Positions 10,715 through 20,874 of a DNA stretch of 25,552 nucleotides are shown one piece after another (positions within the stretch are counted from its first letter, which is position 1; every line of letters begins with the position of its first letter). The notes under the pieces were generated by a model. That model searched no databases. It saw only the letters and a program-made list of their open reading frames with translations, and was not told the origin of the DNA. This DNA is from Smittium mucronatum (taxonomy: Eukaryota; Kickxellomycota; Harpellomycetes; Harpellales; Legeriomycetaceae). The stretch lies in contig LSSL01004543.1 in NCBI GenBank assembly GCA_001953115.1, positions 1 to 25,552 of the forward strand, read 5' to 3'. The position numbers were made by a program, and so were the translations under genes.

Positions 10715-11930
10715 AGAGGTATGATAACGAGATTAGGGAGATTATAGTAACGGAGTACTATTAATGATGTCGCCAATGCATTTAAATTTTTTTATCCAGT
10801 CTTTTCAATAAGATTCATGCAAAAAAAAAAGTCTTTTACCTGTTTTTTAATAAAATTAATATTAATATATCACTTGTTTATGATTTATTAAAAGTATTTT
10901 ATTTTTACTGGTTGCTGGTTGCTGGAGATTAATTTCGAAATTGAAAATAGGTTTTTAAAATATAATGTTTTGGTTAAAAATTTTTTTTGTTGCTTTCCTC
11001 GGATAATTTCTAATTTCTAAAAACAAGTGCTTAAACACGAGATTTTGTTAAAGGCCGGAAATTTTTTCCTGTGAAAAACATTGGATAAAATTTAATTTAA
11101 TCTTTACTGAAAAATAATAATAAATAATTAGTAGGGATTCTTTTTAAAAGCTGAAGCTTATCCGTTAAAATTTATCGCTTTCTTAATATGGAAAAATTGT
11201 GCTAATAAGGCATAAATTTATTGAAAAATAAAAATATTAATTCAATAATAAATCCTTATTTATTAAATTTATTAAAAGTTTTAAGACTAGTTTGTTTATT
11301 CGCTTTTATTATTTTGTGATTGTTAAAAATTTTATTAAAATATGATTCAAACTAATAAAGGAAGACACTATAAAGATTTTCAAACATTCTAATCCAATAG
11401 TTTTATTGTGTTTTAACAATAATTATTATTTTACGAGCTAAATCAAGATTATCCAATAAAATATACATTAGTAACATTAATTTTATCAAATTAAATAAGT
11501 TGTAAAATTCTAACAGAAAATATCTGATCTTTAGGATTTTTTCCCAAAAACTCTCAATTCCACGAAATTTTAATATTTTATTAATACGTGAATTGAAGTA
11601 ATTGTCCAAGAGCCATAATACGTTTTTTATTAATTAATGGGAGGTTCTATTAACTAATTCAAGTACATTATAAAAAAAAATTTATGCATTAAGAAATTGA
11701 TAATGCATTTATATATGTAATGAAATCTATTTGAACTTTAAACTTATTTCTTAACAGAACACATAATTATTAATCAAATAAGACATTATAAAATAGGTGT
11801 TTTTATTTTTTATAACAATTTTTTTAACGAGTAACACATGTGTAAAAATAAAAACTGGGGATTAGCATTTTGGCTCTTTAATTTTTTTTTAAATTTTTTG
11901 ACCAAATCTTTAATAAAAATTTATTACGAT
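10715..11930. other. Extra 1.2-kb segment present in tract B only
   Basis: At 3145-3165 tract A joins two blocks directly; in tract B the same two blocks lie about 1.2 kb apart. The extra DNA is AT-rich with no recognisable coding motif. It contains a small tandem TGGTTGC repeat near 10908-10926 and an inverted TATGCATT/AATGCATT pair near 11683-11710. It may be a nested insertion in B or material deleted from A. I could not define clean ends. Confidence 0.4.
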
Positions 11931-12634
11931 AATTTCTCTATTGGTTTATTTATTTGATCAAGAGATTAAAATTTGAACTCTATTTATTAATTATCATTTA
12001 TTTAACTTAAAAAAAATGGAAATTAGCGAGCGTTTTGCAATTTATTATACACTATAGCATCACTAAACTTTTATCGGAAATAAAACAGTAAACTCCTATA
12101 GTTTAGTTTTAAATGTGTAAGACTTTTTAATACCCTACACTCAGCTAGAAAATGCCTCTCATTTTTCGCTTTATAAAAAATCCCATTAAAATAGTCTCTA
12201 TAATTAGCTTATTTTCCTGAAATTTTGAATTGGAAATCATTATTTATTGCTTAAAACGCCAATAAATTTTTTCAACATAGTCTTTTAAAAAAAGTGACAT
12301 TTTTGGTTTTATTATTAAAAATTTAATATATCGAAACTTTGATGCTATATAAAAAGTAATATATACAAGACAAGCGATTATATTTTTAATACTAAAATGG
12401 TGATAAAAGATATTTATAAAATCTAACACTGAATTTAGGGATCCGGAAATAGATATAATTCTCGTTTATTATTACTCATGGTATTTAAGAGATTATAAGG
12501 CAAGAGTAGAATCGTACTTCTATAAAATTGGAAAATTCAATTTTGAATTTAAATAAATTATCAGTTTTTTTGATAAAATACCTAATAGTAGTTAAAATGT
12601 AAAATTTAACAGCCATGCTTACTTCAAAGTTGAT

Positions 12635-12655
12635 TTAACTCTTTCAGGACTGGCT
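12635..12655 (+). repeat. TTAA-CTCTTTCAGG motif inside tract B
   Basis: TTAACTCTTTCAGGACTG is the counterpart of the motif at 3645 and similar to element ends at 14919, 15568, 16895 (minus) and 20874 (minus). It looks like a terminal sequence of a TTAA-targeting DNA transposon family but has no paired end that I can recognise. Confidence 0.35.
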
Positions 12656-12934
12656 GAACATAAATCACTTTCATTCTATTGCCAAGTCTGTCATTAAACC
12701 ATCAAATGTTTCGTATTATTAGTTAAATGAATGCTATTGACCAATTGAGGTAGCCAATATACACATACAAGAATAAGGCAAAAAACAACGCCCAAAGATG
12801 GTTAATTTGAAAAAATGAAGCTATTTATCCTCAATTTGATTGTATATAAATCTAGATGAGATAAATTTTTAATAAATCAGATTGGGATTTAGTATTAATT
12901 GGTGTGATTTAAATATAAACCTAACCATTAAAAA

Positions 12935-13180
12935 ATTTATCAAATTATTTCGAAATAATTTTCTTAATTTTTTTTTTAATGATCGTATTAGGTTTTTCGA
13001 ATATTTATAAAATTATCAGACCAATAAAATTTTTAATATTAGATGTTTTTATTTTAGAATCATAAATTAGCTAATTAGTCTAACATTCTAAAATAACTCG
13101 ATCAAAAATTTTTTTAAAGGGTTATTAATATATTAGGGGACAAATTTTTTTAAATTGAGTGTAATGAAACAATAAATTCA
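12935..13180 (+). repeat. Direct repeat, upstream copy
   Basis: This segment matches 14495-14790 in the same orientation. Shared stretches include AAATTATCAGACCA, AATCATAAATTAGCTAAT and a GG-rich TATTAxxATATT patch followed by AATTCAGT. No coding capacity is seen. It overlaps the end of tract B, so the family is present in at least these two places. Confidence 0.65.
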
Positions 13181-14494
13181 GTACACGCGTTGTATGTTTC
13201 ATCCAATGAAGAAATCTTCGAATAAGCATAATAGAATTTTTAGAAAATAAAAAACTGTATATATAAGGAAGCTTAGACATTTTGGAATGGCTAAGCTTTT
13301 CAAATTGTCTCTTTCCCTATCTTATATATTTTTAACTAGTATATCCTTTTTAAATTTATCATTTAAATTATCCCATTAAACCTGATCCTCACATTGAGTG
13401 GTTTTATCTTTAAAATTAAAAAACTACGATAAAGTCCTTAATGGATTTTAAAAATATTAAGAAAAAAGGTTCCTTGCTGATAATAAATACGTATTATTTC
13501 TCAATAGAGACAGGCGGAAAGTTAGTGTTCAGCAAAAGCTGATTATCCATCTCAAACTATAACTTTTTTTCTGCCTAGTAAATTTATCATATACCGTTAG
13601 TTTACTATATATATAGTAGCCTATCATAAATAAAATTAAACATAAAAAAAAAAGATTCTGTATTGATTTTATAATTTACAATTTTCATTCTTTAAATATC
13701 TAAGCATTTGATATTAAGATCATTTTCTGTAAGAACAAAATGGAAATCCAAAAATAAAATTATATACTAGGAATCATATGTTTTTTCTTATTTCTCCACT
13801 TAATGCACTTTTTTTGCATTAAAAAGCCCCTTTAAATCTAATGTAAATTAAAAATCATAAAAAGATAAGAAAATGAATTTAAAATGAACTCAAAAATTAA
13901 ATCGTTAAAAATCATAATTTTTTACATGCTATTTGATGACACATTTAAGATCTTAAATGGTTATGAGCAAATTTTGTGATATATACCATGGTGTAGCCAT
14001 CTATGGCTGAGCATTTTATTTTCAAATAATCTATAAAAATCCAAAATCTAAATTTTAGCCCAATATTAACAACAGGAATACAATATCGATAAATTTGGTT
14101 TTTTATTCAATGAAATTTTTATAGTTTTCTATCCATATTATGATTTATAAATAATATATAAGTTTTATAAGAAAAGTTGTGTTTATATTCTAATAAAAGC
14201 TGATTTCGAGGGTTTTTTGAGGTTTTAGAATGCCATAATTCAAAGCGTAGGTTTGAATAGAAAAAATTTTGATCTTATTTAATTCAACTAGTTTCAAAAA
14301 TACTTATTAAAAAAAATAGGATAAGATTTTATGTTGAATAGCACATTATCCAATATAATATAAAATCAATAATTTATATAAAGATATGTAATATTTTTAT
14401 GTTCCTATCGGATTGAAGGTGAAATCTGCATAGGAGTACATATTTTGTATAAAATTGCATTATTTTTTAATGGTAGCCTAATTTTGTATGTGGA
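13181..14494. other. AT-rich non-coding stretch with two short hairpins
   Basis: No gene is seen. Two clean hairpins stand out: AAGCTTAG ... CTAAGCTT at 13269-13298 (8-bp stem, 14-base loop) and TTAATGCA ... TGCATTAA at 13800-13822 (8-bp stem, 7-base T-rich loop). Neither is followed by anything that would identify it as a terminator or RNA gene. Confidence 0.5.
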
Positions 14495-14790
14495 AACTTC
14501 CAACCATTTCAAAATAACTTTTCTTAATTTTTTTAAATTGGAAAATCTGGTTTTCTGAATATTTAAAAAATTATCAGACCAGTAAATTTAATAATCCTTG
14601 GTTTTTTTATTTTTGTGAATCATAAATTAGCTAATCAGTATAAAATTAAACAATAAATAATTTAAAAAAATTTAGAGGATTATTAAGATATTTTGGGAAA
14701 TTTTTTTTTTAAACTGAGGGGTTTTATCTATACAGGTGCAAAATTAAGATAAAATCTCATATATATAATAATTAAATTCAGTTTCAATCA
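14495..14790 (+). repeat. Direct repeat, downstream copy
   Basis: This is the second copy of the block at 12935-13180, about 1.56 kb downstream and on the same strand, with many substitutions and small indels. No open frame or transposase motif is seen inside. Confidence 0.65.
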
Positions 14791-14918
14791 GACAAATACA
14801 AATACCCATTCAGACTTTTGACCCAATTTGATTCGAAAATCAAAATTTATTTCAAGCTTATTATTGAGTTATTAAATTTGATGATTTTAAAAAAAGCATT
14901 CATTTTGATTAAACACGC

Positions 14919-15496
14919 TTAACTCTTTTAGAGCCGGTTATACAAAAATAGCTTCTAATAAAAGTTCTCAAAATGCAACTTTGCTTATTAATAGCATCCT
15001 TACGGTATTTATATTGATATGATTAGATTTTTAAAAGGAATTTTAATATTATTTTAAATAAAAAAAATACTGACCAGTAAAAACTGGAATTGAAACAAAA
15101 ATTTTAGAAAAAATAAATAAATTTATTTATCGAGTGCTGAAAACCGCATTGGTAAATTTTAGATGTTGTAATGGAAAATTACCATTGCTGAAAAAAGTAA
15201 ATTAATAGTGTAAATTAAAAAAAGAAACTTAATTTTCGGAAAATGTCATTTTTATATTCATTTATTTTTTTGAACTATATTTTATTTTTTAGGCCGATAT
15301 AACACTTAATAATCAAGATATATAGTTTATATGTAAAAAAATGCACCTACTGTTCAAAAAATGATATTTTTTTATTTAATTTATTTCAATAAGTTGAAGC
15401 ATATGTAATTGACCTATAGAAACTAATCATATAATATAATGTCTCTTGCACATTTTCAAATTTTTTTATGAAAAGTTTGATCCCTGAAAAGGTTAA
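14919..15496. mobile_element. Possible TTAA-bounded non-autonomous DNA element
   Basis: The left end reads TTAACTCTTTTAGAGCC. The right end, read on the minus strand from 15496, is TTAACCTTTTCAGGGATC. Both have TTAA followed by a CYCTTTT-like terminus, as in the stronger element next door at 15568-16895. There is no coding capacity within its 578 bp. The terminal match is short and imperfect, so this is a candidate only. Confidence 0.3.
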
Positions 15497-15567
15497 TTAA
15501 AAAATTATCGCCTATTTGAAAATTTTTCTTATAATTAAATGAATCTAAACTATCAAATTAAACTCAT

Positions 15568-16895
15568 TTAACCCTTTCGTCACCAGTAAGCCATTTAGTG
15601 CAATTTTCATGGTCAGCATTTATGCTACCTTGATTTTTGATTAAAAAATCCACATTAAGCTAAAAACGAAATCCTGGTCTTTAAATGTAATAAAGGCTTT
15701 TTTTTTCTCCTATCTAAATTAAAATTAATAAAAAAATTTTTTTTATATATTTTAGGAAGTTTTATTTTATTGGATATATTAATATGCAATTTTAGAAATT
15801 GAGAAAATGGATCAATTTTGGGATAGATAAGTTTAATTGAAAAATTCAGGATCATTTTAAAATTGAAGTTATTTTCAAAAAGATGTGAGTTTATCAATTT
15901 AACGATTGTTTATCATGTTTAAACTAATTTCTACATTTCCCATAATTTGTATTAATATAACATATTTATATTGATATTCAAATTTCGCCCCTAATTGCAA
16001 AAAATTTTTCAAATTTTAGTTTCAGTTTAGGCATTTTTAAATGTGGGATATTTAATGAATCTATTTTGATAATAGTGGTTTTAATTTGTGGAAATAATTT
16101 TTTTGAAATACGGGTTTCATAAATTTCTAATATAAAAAAAACTCAGAAAAAAATAAAAAATAATACTGGGCTTAATTTATAATATTCAGAAACTTAATTA
16201 TATTAACAACCAGAAATAATTAAGACGTTAAAATTAATTATCGAATTTGATTGTTTATTTATGTATTCCTTATATTTATTTAAATTTTTAACACAGGGGC
16301 ATTTTAATAACAAAGTAATAATGGAGATAAAAATCAATTTAATAGTTAAATTTTGAATAAGCATCGAATATATTATCAAAATTTGCTATAAAGCTTAAAT
16401 AAAATATTGATAGAAAAAATGCAGTTTTTATTGATATTTGGTCCAAATAATGAAAAAATGAGTAATTTCCGTTATATGGAGCTAAATTGAAAGATCTGAC
16501 GCAAAAGGATATTATTTTGGTATTTTGATACGAATTTTGTGAAATGTAAAAATTAGTTTAAACTTGATTAAAATTCGTTAAATTGATAAATTCACATATA
16601 TTTGAAAATAACTTCAATTTTAAAATGATCCTGAATTTTTCAATTAAACTTGTCTATCCCAAAATAAATCCATTTTCTCAATTTATAAAATTGCATATTA
16701 ATATATCCAATAAAATATAACTTCCTAAAATATTTAAAAAACATGATTTTATTAATTTTAATTTAGATAGGAGACAAAAAAAAACCTGGATTGGTTTTGT
16801 AATATATTCTATCTGATAAATTTTTGAATTTCCCAATTTTTTTTTATAAATTTAATAAATCGGGGTACTATATATACATGGAACGAAAGAGTTAA
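15568..16895. mobile_element. Foldback DNA element with TTAA ends
   Basis: The ends are TTAACCCTTTCGTCACC on the left and, read on the minus strand from 16895, TTAACTCTTTCGTTCC. TTAA at both edges could be the target-site duplication typical of piggyBac-type insertions. Inside lie long inverted arms, with the best match between about 15695-15953 and 16521-16790 (around 90 percent identical by eye). Weaker matching runs out to the ends, and an unmatched centre of about 560 bases lies between the arms. The element is 1.33 kb with no transposase motif, so it would be non-autonomous. An 80-codon minus-strand frame (15655-15897) lies in the left arm; the other arm carries a stop in that frame and differences favour first codon positions, so it is not coding. 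Assignment to the piggyBac group rests only on the TTAA and CCCTTT ends. Confidence 0.6.
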
Positions 16896-17267
16896 TGCAA
16901 AAAAAAACCTGCTAACATTTCTAATGGATTTTCGACATTATAACCAATTATTAAGACAATTTTTAAAGCATTTGAAATAATTGGAACTATTTCTTTTTAT
17001 TTGAAACTATATCCAATTTCGATCCCTGAACATTTTTAAATGCATCAATGGCACTGGTAGACTATAATAATTGAAAAATCTGTTCATTTTGACTTATTTA
17101 AAAAATTACAATGTATATCTTTTATTTGACCATATTTTCTAGATATCATTGGTTATCTAATTCAATAAAATTTAATATAAAATTGCTTAAATAATTGAAT
17201 GATATAATTTGATAAATTTAAAAATTTGTAAAAAATTGCTTAAAATAGCTGATTGTAGCTTAATTTA
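16896..17267. other. AT-rich non-coding gap
   Basis: I see no gene, hairpin or recognisable repeat between the foldback element and the candidate MITE. Confidence 0.5.
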
Positions 17268-17632
17268 GTGAAGTGACTGGAAGTCTATATAAAATTTACC
17301 TCAAAAAAATTTCTCCTAATTTTTTATCATTAATATTTTATGGTTAATGGCTTTTATAAAAAGTGCATATTATGATTAAGCTCTTTATATTTACTGGTAG
17401 ATATATTTTTAATCTTTTTTTTAATAGGTGGTTCCTGTAGGTGAAATGTGCAGTAGTTCTTCAAGGTGACACGAAATTTGATCCAATTTTTTGAACCAAA
17501 TGCAATTTTATAAAATGCACACTGACCCATAAAAATTTCATCAAATAGGGACATAACGCAATGAAAATTTCAACATATATAGTCATCATGAAATGAAAAT
17601 TGGTCAATTTTTTTTTCTATAAGTCACTTCGC
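17268..17632. mobile_element. Possible MITE with 11-bp terminal inverted repeats
   Basis: GTGAAGTGACT at 17268-17278 and AGTCACTTCGC at 17622-17632 are inverted copies with one mismatch. They enclose 365 bp of AT-rich DNA without coding motifs. The flanks (TTTA on the left, GGTA on the right) would allow a TA target-site duplication only if the ends are set slightly differently. This could be a small non-autonomous DNA transposon or a chance pair. Confidence 0.35.
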
Positions 17633-17894
17633 GGTAATTAAAATCTTCTCAAAACATAATAAAATATTTAATAATATGGTTTAAAAAAAATATTATGGCT
17701 TTTTAAGAAAAAAAATCCATACAAGATCTTTAAATAGATGCTAAAAACACTCATATAGAGCATATATGTTTATTTATTTATTTATATATTATGATAGAAG
17801 ACAACTAGTTGAGTTTATAACTCAAATTATCTGATCCTTAATACATGAATTCTAGTTTTAATAAATAATTCATACAAATACAAATTTTTACTAT

Positions 17895-18030
17895 GGATGG
17901 AATTAGCCAAATTTTTTTGGATGAAATTTCCATTTGGCCAAATTAATTGGGTCAAACGTCTTTGAGCCATTTGTCTTTGGGTGAAATTTCTTACAATATT
18001 TCTTCAGTATTTACACCCAATTTAGTGAAA
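17895..18030. repeat. Degenerate short repeats around GGCCAAAT / TGAAATTTC
   Basis: The patch holds TAGCCAAATTT, GGATGAAATTTCC, TTGGCCAAATT, GAGCCATTTG and GGGTGAAATTTC in close succession. The alternation looks like an eroded minisatellite or simple dispersed repeat. No coding capacity is seen. Confidence 0.4.
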
Positions 18031-18084
18031 ATATCTTAAAAAAGTCGAATATAAACAATTGTGACCAAAATTTATTAGTTAGTA

Positions 18085-19370
18085 TCAACTTTGTTAATAA
18101 ATTATCAGTGCAAACTGTAGCCTTGTTTCAAAAATAATTTAGCGATATCAATTTATCAATTTATTTGATTTTAAATCAGATAAAAGGATATAAACAAAAA
18201 AAAAAGAGTTGATTTGACATATTTTAAAATAATAGCGTTAAATTATTATTATATTGATATGTATCAATAAAAATAATTTAATTGAAACAAGTTCATTTTT
18301 ATCTTTATATAACATACTTTTTCAATAAAAATGAATTATTTATATTAAAATGCTTATATAATAGTTTTGCGTTTACTTATAATTATACTTTTACCAAAAT
18401 AGATCAAAAATATCACAATGCATGTTTACACACAGGATGAAATTTTTGTTTATTATTAATCATTTTAACTGTTTAAAGCTTACATGAAAAAATTTCAGAA
18501 ACACTCTATAATTATGCATTAAACAATACGTCTGTTTCTATTATTATTTATTTCGATAATGTACAAAATTATTTATGTTTAGATAACATCAATAAAGGGT
18601 GAACACCATATGTTAAAAAATCGACTATAAAAATATCCTTTCAATTAAAAAGTTTATTTCTTCATAATCTAATTATGAAATTCTAATTAAATTCCACTCT
18701 ATATGGATTGAAAATTATATAAAAGTTTTTAGATATTAACACTTATTTTTTCTGTATTATGTTTAAATATACTTTATATATACTTTTTTAGAATAAAAGC
18801 ATTTGAAAAATGACATAAATAATTATGTATGGTTTGAATGGTCTAAATATTAAGTTTAAGCGCTAATGAAAAAATCTTTGAATACACGTTGAGAAAAAAA
18901 AAACAAAAATAAAGTTTTTTGAATTATGGATTATACCAAAGATTTCATTTTAAAAAATAATAAATATATTTCAAAAAAATCAATTTATTTTGATAAGTTT
19001 TATTTTATTCGGTCAAGATTAACGATTTGAAATAATAAGAAAATTATTAATTAAGCAGAGTTTAATATATAATTCATTTTTATTGAAAAGTTATGTTATA
19101 TTAATATATATGAACTTATTTCAATTAAATTATTTTTATTGATACATATCAATATTTAATATTTTAACACAATTATTTTAACATATGTCAAATCAAATTT
19201 TATATTTTAATTAATATCCTATTATCTAATTTAAAATCAAAAAACTTGATAAATTAATATCGCAAAATTATTTTTAAAATTTTTTATTTATTTGTTGAAA
19301 ATTCATATTATTGAAATAAGCCCACATATATCACCCGTAGCCTAATATTTGAAAATTAATAACTCTTTTT
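18085..19370. mobile_element. Second foldback structure with arms of about 250-300 bp
   Basis: The segment 18115-18400 is found in reverse complement at 19011-19323. Long shared stretches include AAAATGAATTAT, TTGATATGTATCAATAAAAATAATTTAATTGAAA (read on opposite strands) and the TTTGATTTTAAAT core. Arm identity is around 80 percent by eye, with a gap of about 40 bases in one arm near 19290. Weak similarity continues to about 18085 and 19370. The unmatched centre of roughly 600 bases has no recognisable gene. No TTAA-type or other defined end motif was found, so it may be a foldback transposon, an inverted duplication, or two opposed copies of one element. Confidence 0.6.
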
Positions 19371-19534
19371 TTGTTAAGAGATATTTTATTTTTAATTATA
19401 AATTTATTTTATAAGTATTATTTTTAGAATTAATGATATCTGTTATCTAAATTTTTTTCTGAAAAAATTAAATTTGATATTTATTGGGTAAAAAACATCC
19501 TAATTAGTCCATAATTTTCCAGAAAAACGTGATC

Positions 19535-19936
19535 ATGCATATGTGTAAATGTGTTTTTTTTTCAACATTCATAAGTTTGAATTACATAAATTATTATTTT
19601 CGTAAAAATGATAATTTATATGCAATGAGTACAAAAAACATAAATGTGAGGATAATAGTTAGAATAAATTTGAATTTTTTTTCTAATTTTAGAATTTTTC
19701 CCACAAATTCTAAATATATATTAATTGGATATATTTTAATTGATCGGATGAATATCTTAAACCTTATTTTTCCTCAAAAAAATGATCATGAATATAACCG
19801 AATACTATTTCCTTATTATGCTCTCATAAGTTTATATTTTCGAATATTATTTGTGGAAAATAGCGTATTTATATCCATTTTAAAAAATATTCATCAGATA
19901 ATAAGGGTTATTTATGAAAATATCCGCAAATTTTAA
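19535..19936 (+). CDS. Unrecognised 133-codon open frame
   Basis: I do not recognise this protein. Starting at the ATG at 19535 it runs 133 codons to TAA. With TAA, TAG and TGA as frequent as they are here, an open run of this length is unlikely by chance, which is the main reason to list it. The N-terminus MHMCKCVFFSTFISLNYINY is hydrophobic and could act as a weak signal or anchor. The rest is basic and rich in Ile, Asn, Phe and Tyr, much as a random AT-rich frame would be. No AATAAA follows closely, and no start context or conserved motif supports expression. It lies just after the second foldback. It could be a real orphan gene, a relic of one, or a chance frame. Confidence 0.25.
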   Translation: MHMCKCVFFSTFISLNYINYYFRKNDNLYAMSTKNINVRIIVRINLNFFSNFRIFPTNSKYILIGYILIDRMNILNLIFPQKNDHEYNRILFPYYALISLYFRILFVENSVFISILKNIHQIIRVIYENIRKF

Positions 19937-20410
19937 GCGATATGTAGAAAATTAAGCTCAAAAATACTGATAAAACGAAGATATTATGCTATTTATGTGA
20001 TTAATATGCACATATTTCAATACCCTTTATTTGACAAACTAATTTAAATATTTAGAATTATTAATATTAAAAGTAAAATTCCCAATATTAGTGTTGAATA
20101 ATTTCATGATATTGTGCATATTAAAAAATTTTAAATTTCAATTAATAAATTACTTGAGATTATTTTTTTACAAGAATTTAAATTGCTTAAGTTTATTACA
20201 AATATTAAAATGCAACGGGAATTAGTAAAAATGAAAGATTTTTCAAGTTAAATCCTTAAACCTTTTGAAATCAAATGTTTACATATTTCAATTTAAGTTG
20301 GATTCAGCCAACAGTAAATGCCTGATAAGTGCCTTTGTGTTTATACGCTAAACTAATTGATTTTTGATTAGCTATTAAATTTCAACTAATTTGAGCCTAA
20401 TTCATCTATT
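19937..20410. other. AT-rich non-coding gap
   Basis: No gene is seen. Sequence just before 20411 may be upstream, fully eroded parts of the copia-like element, but I could not recognise any earlier Pol motif. Confidence 0.4.
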
Positions 20411-20650
20411 TTGATCAACCTTCTACTATTTAACGAGATTTTAAAATATTACATGCAGAGTTCTACCAATTTAAATAGCTTTCTACAATTATTAAACATG
20501 TGGATCATAAAAGTGAAAATATTTTTATGCGAACTTTCGACTAATAACAAACCCTTCATATGCATTTATATAAATGATCTCCTAGTTGCGGAAAGCATTT
20601 TTATGCTAACTAAAAATAAAAAAATTTCTAACAAAAAGTTGCATAAAAAA
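20411..20650 (+). pseudogene. Ty1/copia-type reverse transcriptase remnant
   Basis: This 80-codon open stretch reads QSSTNLNSFLQ (from 20456), then a spacer, then ICIYINDLLVAES (20558-20596). In copia-type Pol the corresponding region is a GLKQS-R-W-N block followed about 40 residues later by a YVDDLLVA catalytic box. The order, the spacing and the residues QSS-N-NSFLQ and IYxxDLLVA fit that pattern. The first catalytic Asp is changed to Asn (AAT at 20573-20575), which a single base change explains. There is no in-frame ATG at the start, and no gag, integrase, LTR or other Pol motif is seen nearby, so only a scrap survives. The assignment rests on two short motifs and could be checked by profile search. 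Confidence 0.45.
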
Positions 20651-20854
20651 TGAAATGGATATAATATTGGTTTTAAGGACAATATTTATATTACTAGGAA
20701 TTCACTTGTTAACGCTTTTTTTATCCAATTTTTTTTTTCCTATCCGTGTAATTATCTAATACTATTCGTTAACGATAAAAATTAGTCTAATTATAAATTA
20801 AGCTTCGAAATATGATTTTTACGTAATTCGGAAAGTGGCGGTAAGTTTTTTATT

Positions 20855-20874
20855 GGCGTCACTGAAAGGATTAA
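20855..20874 (-). repeat. TTAA-type element end (minus orientation)
   Basis: Read on the minus strand from 20874 this is TTAATCCTTTCAGTGACGCC. It is close to the ends at 15568 (TTAACCCTTTCGTCACC), 3645 and 12635. It could be the right end of a TTAA-bounded element whose left end is not recognisable; GTTAACGCTTTT near 20708 is a possible but weak partner. Confidence 0.35.

Larger units (their letters stand above)
10420..12965 (+). repeat. Dispersed repeat tract B (homologous to tract A)
   Basis: This tract begins with ATAAAAGCCTCCAATTAA right after the last LINE coding remnant and follows tract A block by block. It differs in two ways. It has no RPX copy where A carries one (compare 12765-12800 with 3765-4445), and it has about 1.2 kb between roughly 10715 and 11930 that A lacks. 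Divergence from A is heavy, with many small indels. Short frames on the minus strand (11403-11609, 12244-12429) are no longer than expected by chance in this composition. Confidence 0.7.

Noticed and set aside
11403..12429. Minus-strand frames of 61-68 codons in tract B
   Set aside because: Lengths are expected by chance with this stop-codon frequency; no motif was seen and there is no counterpart in tract A.
15655..15897. 80-codon minus-strand frame in the left arm of the foldback element
   Set aside because: The other arm has a stop in the same frame, and differences between the arms favour first codon positions, not third. It is non-coding arm sequence.
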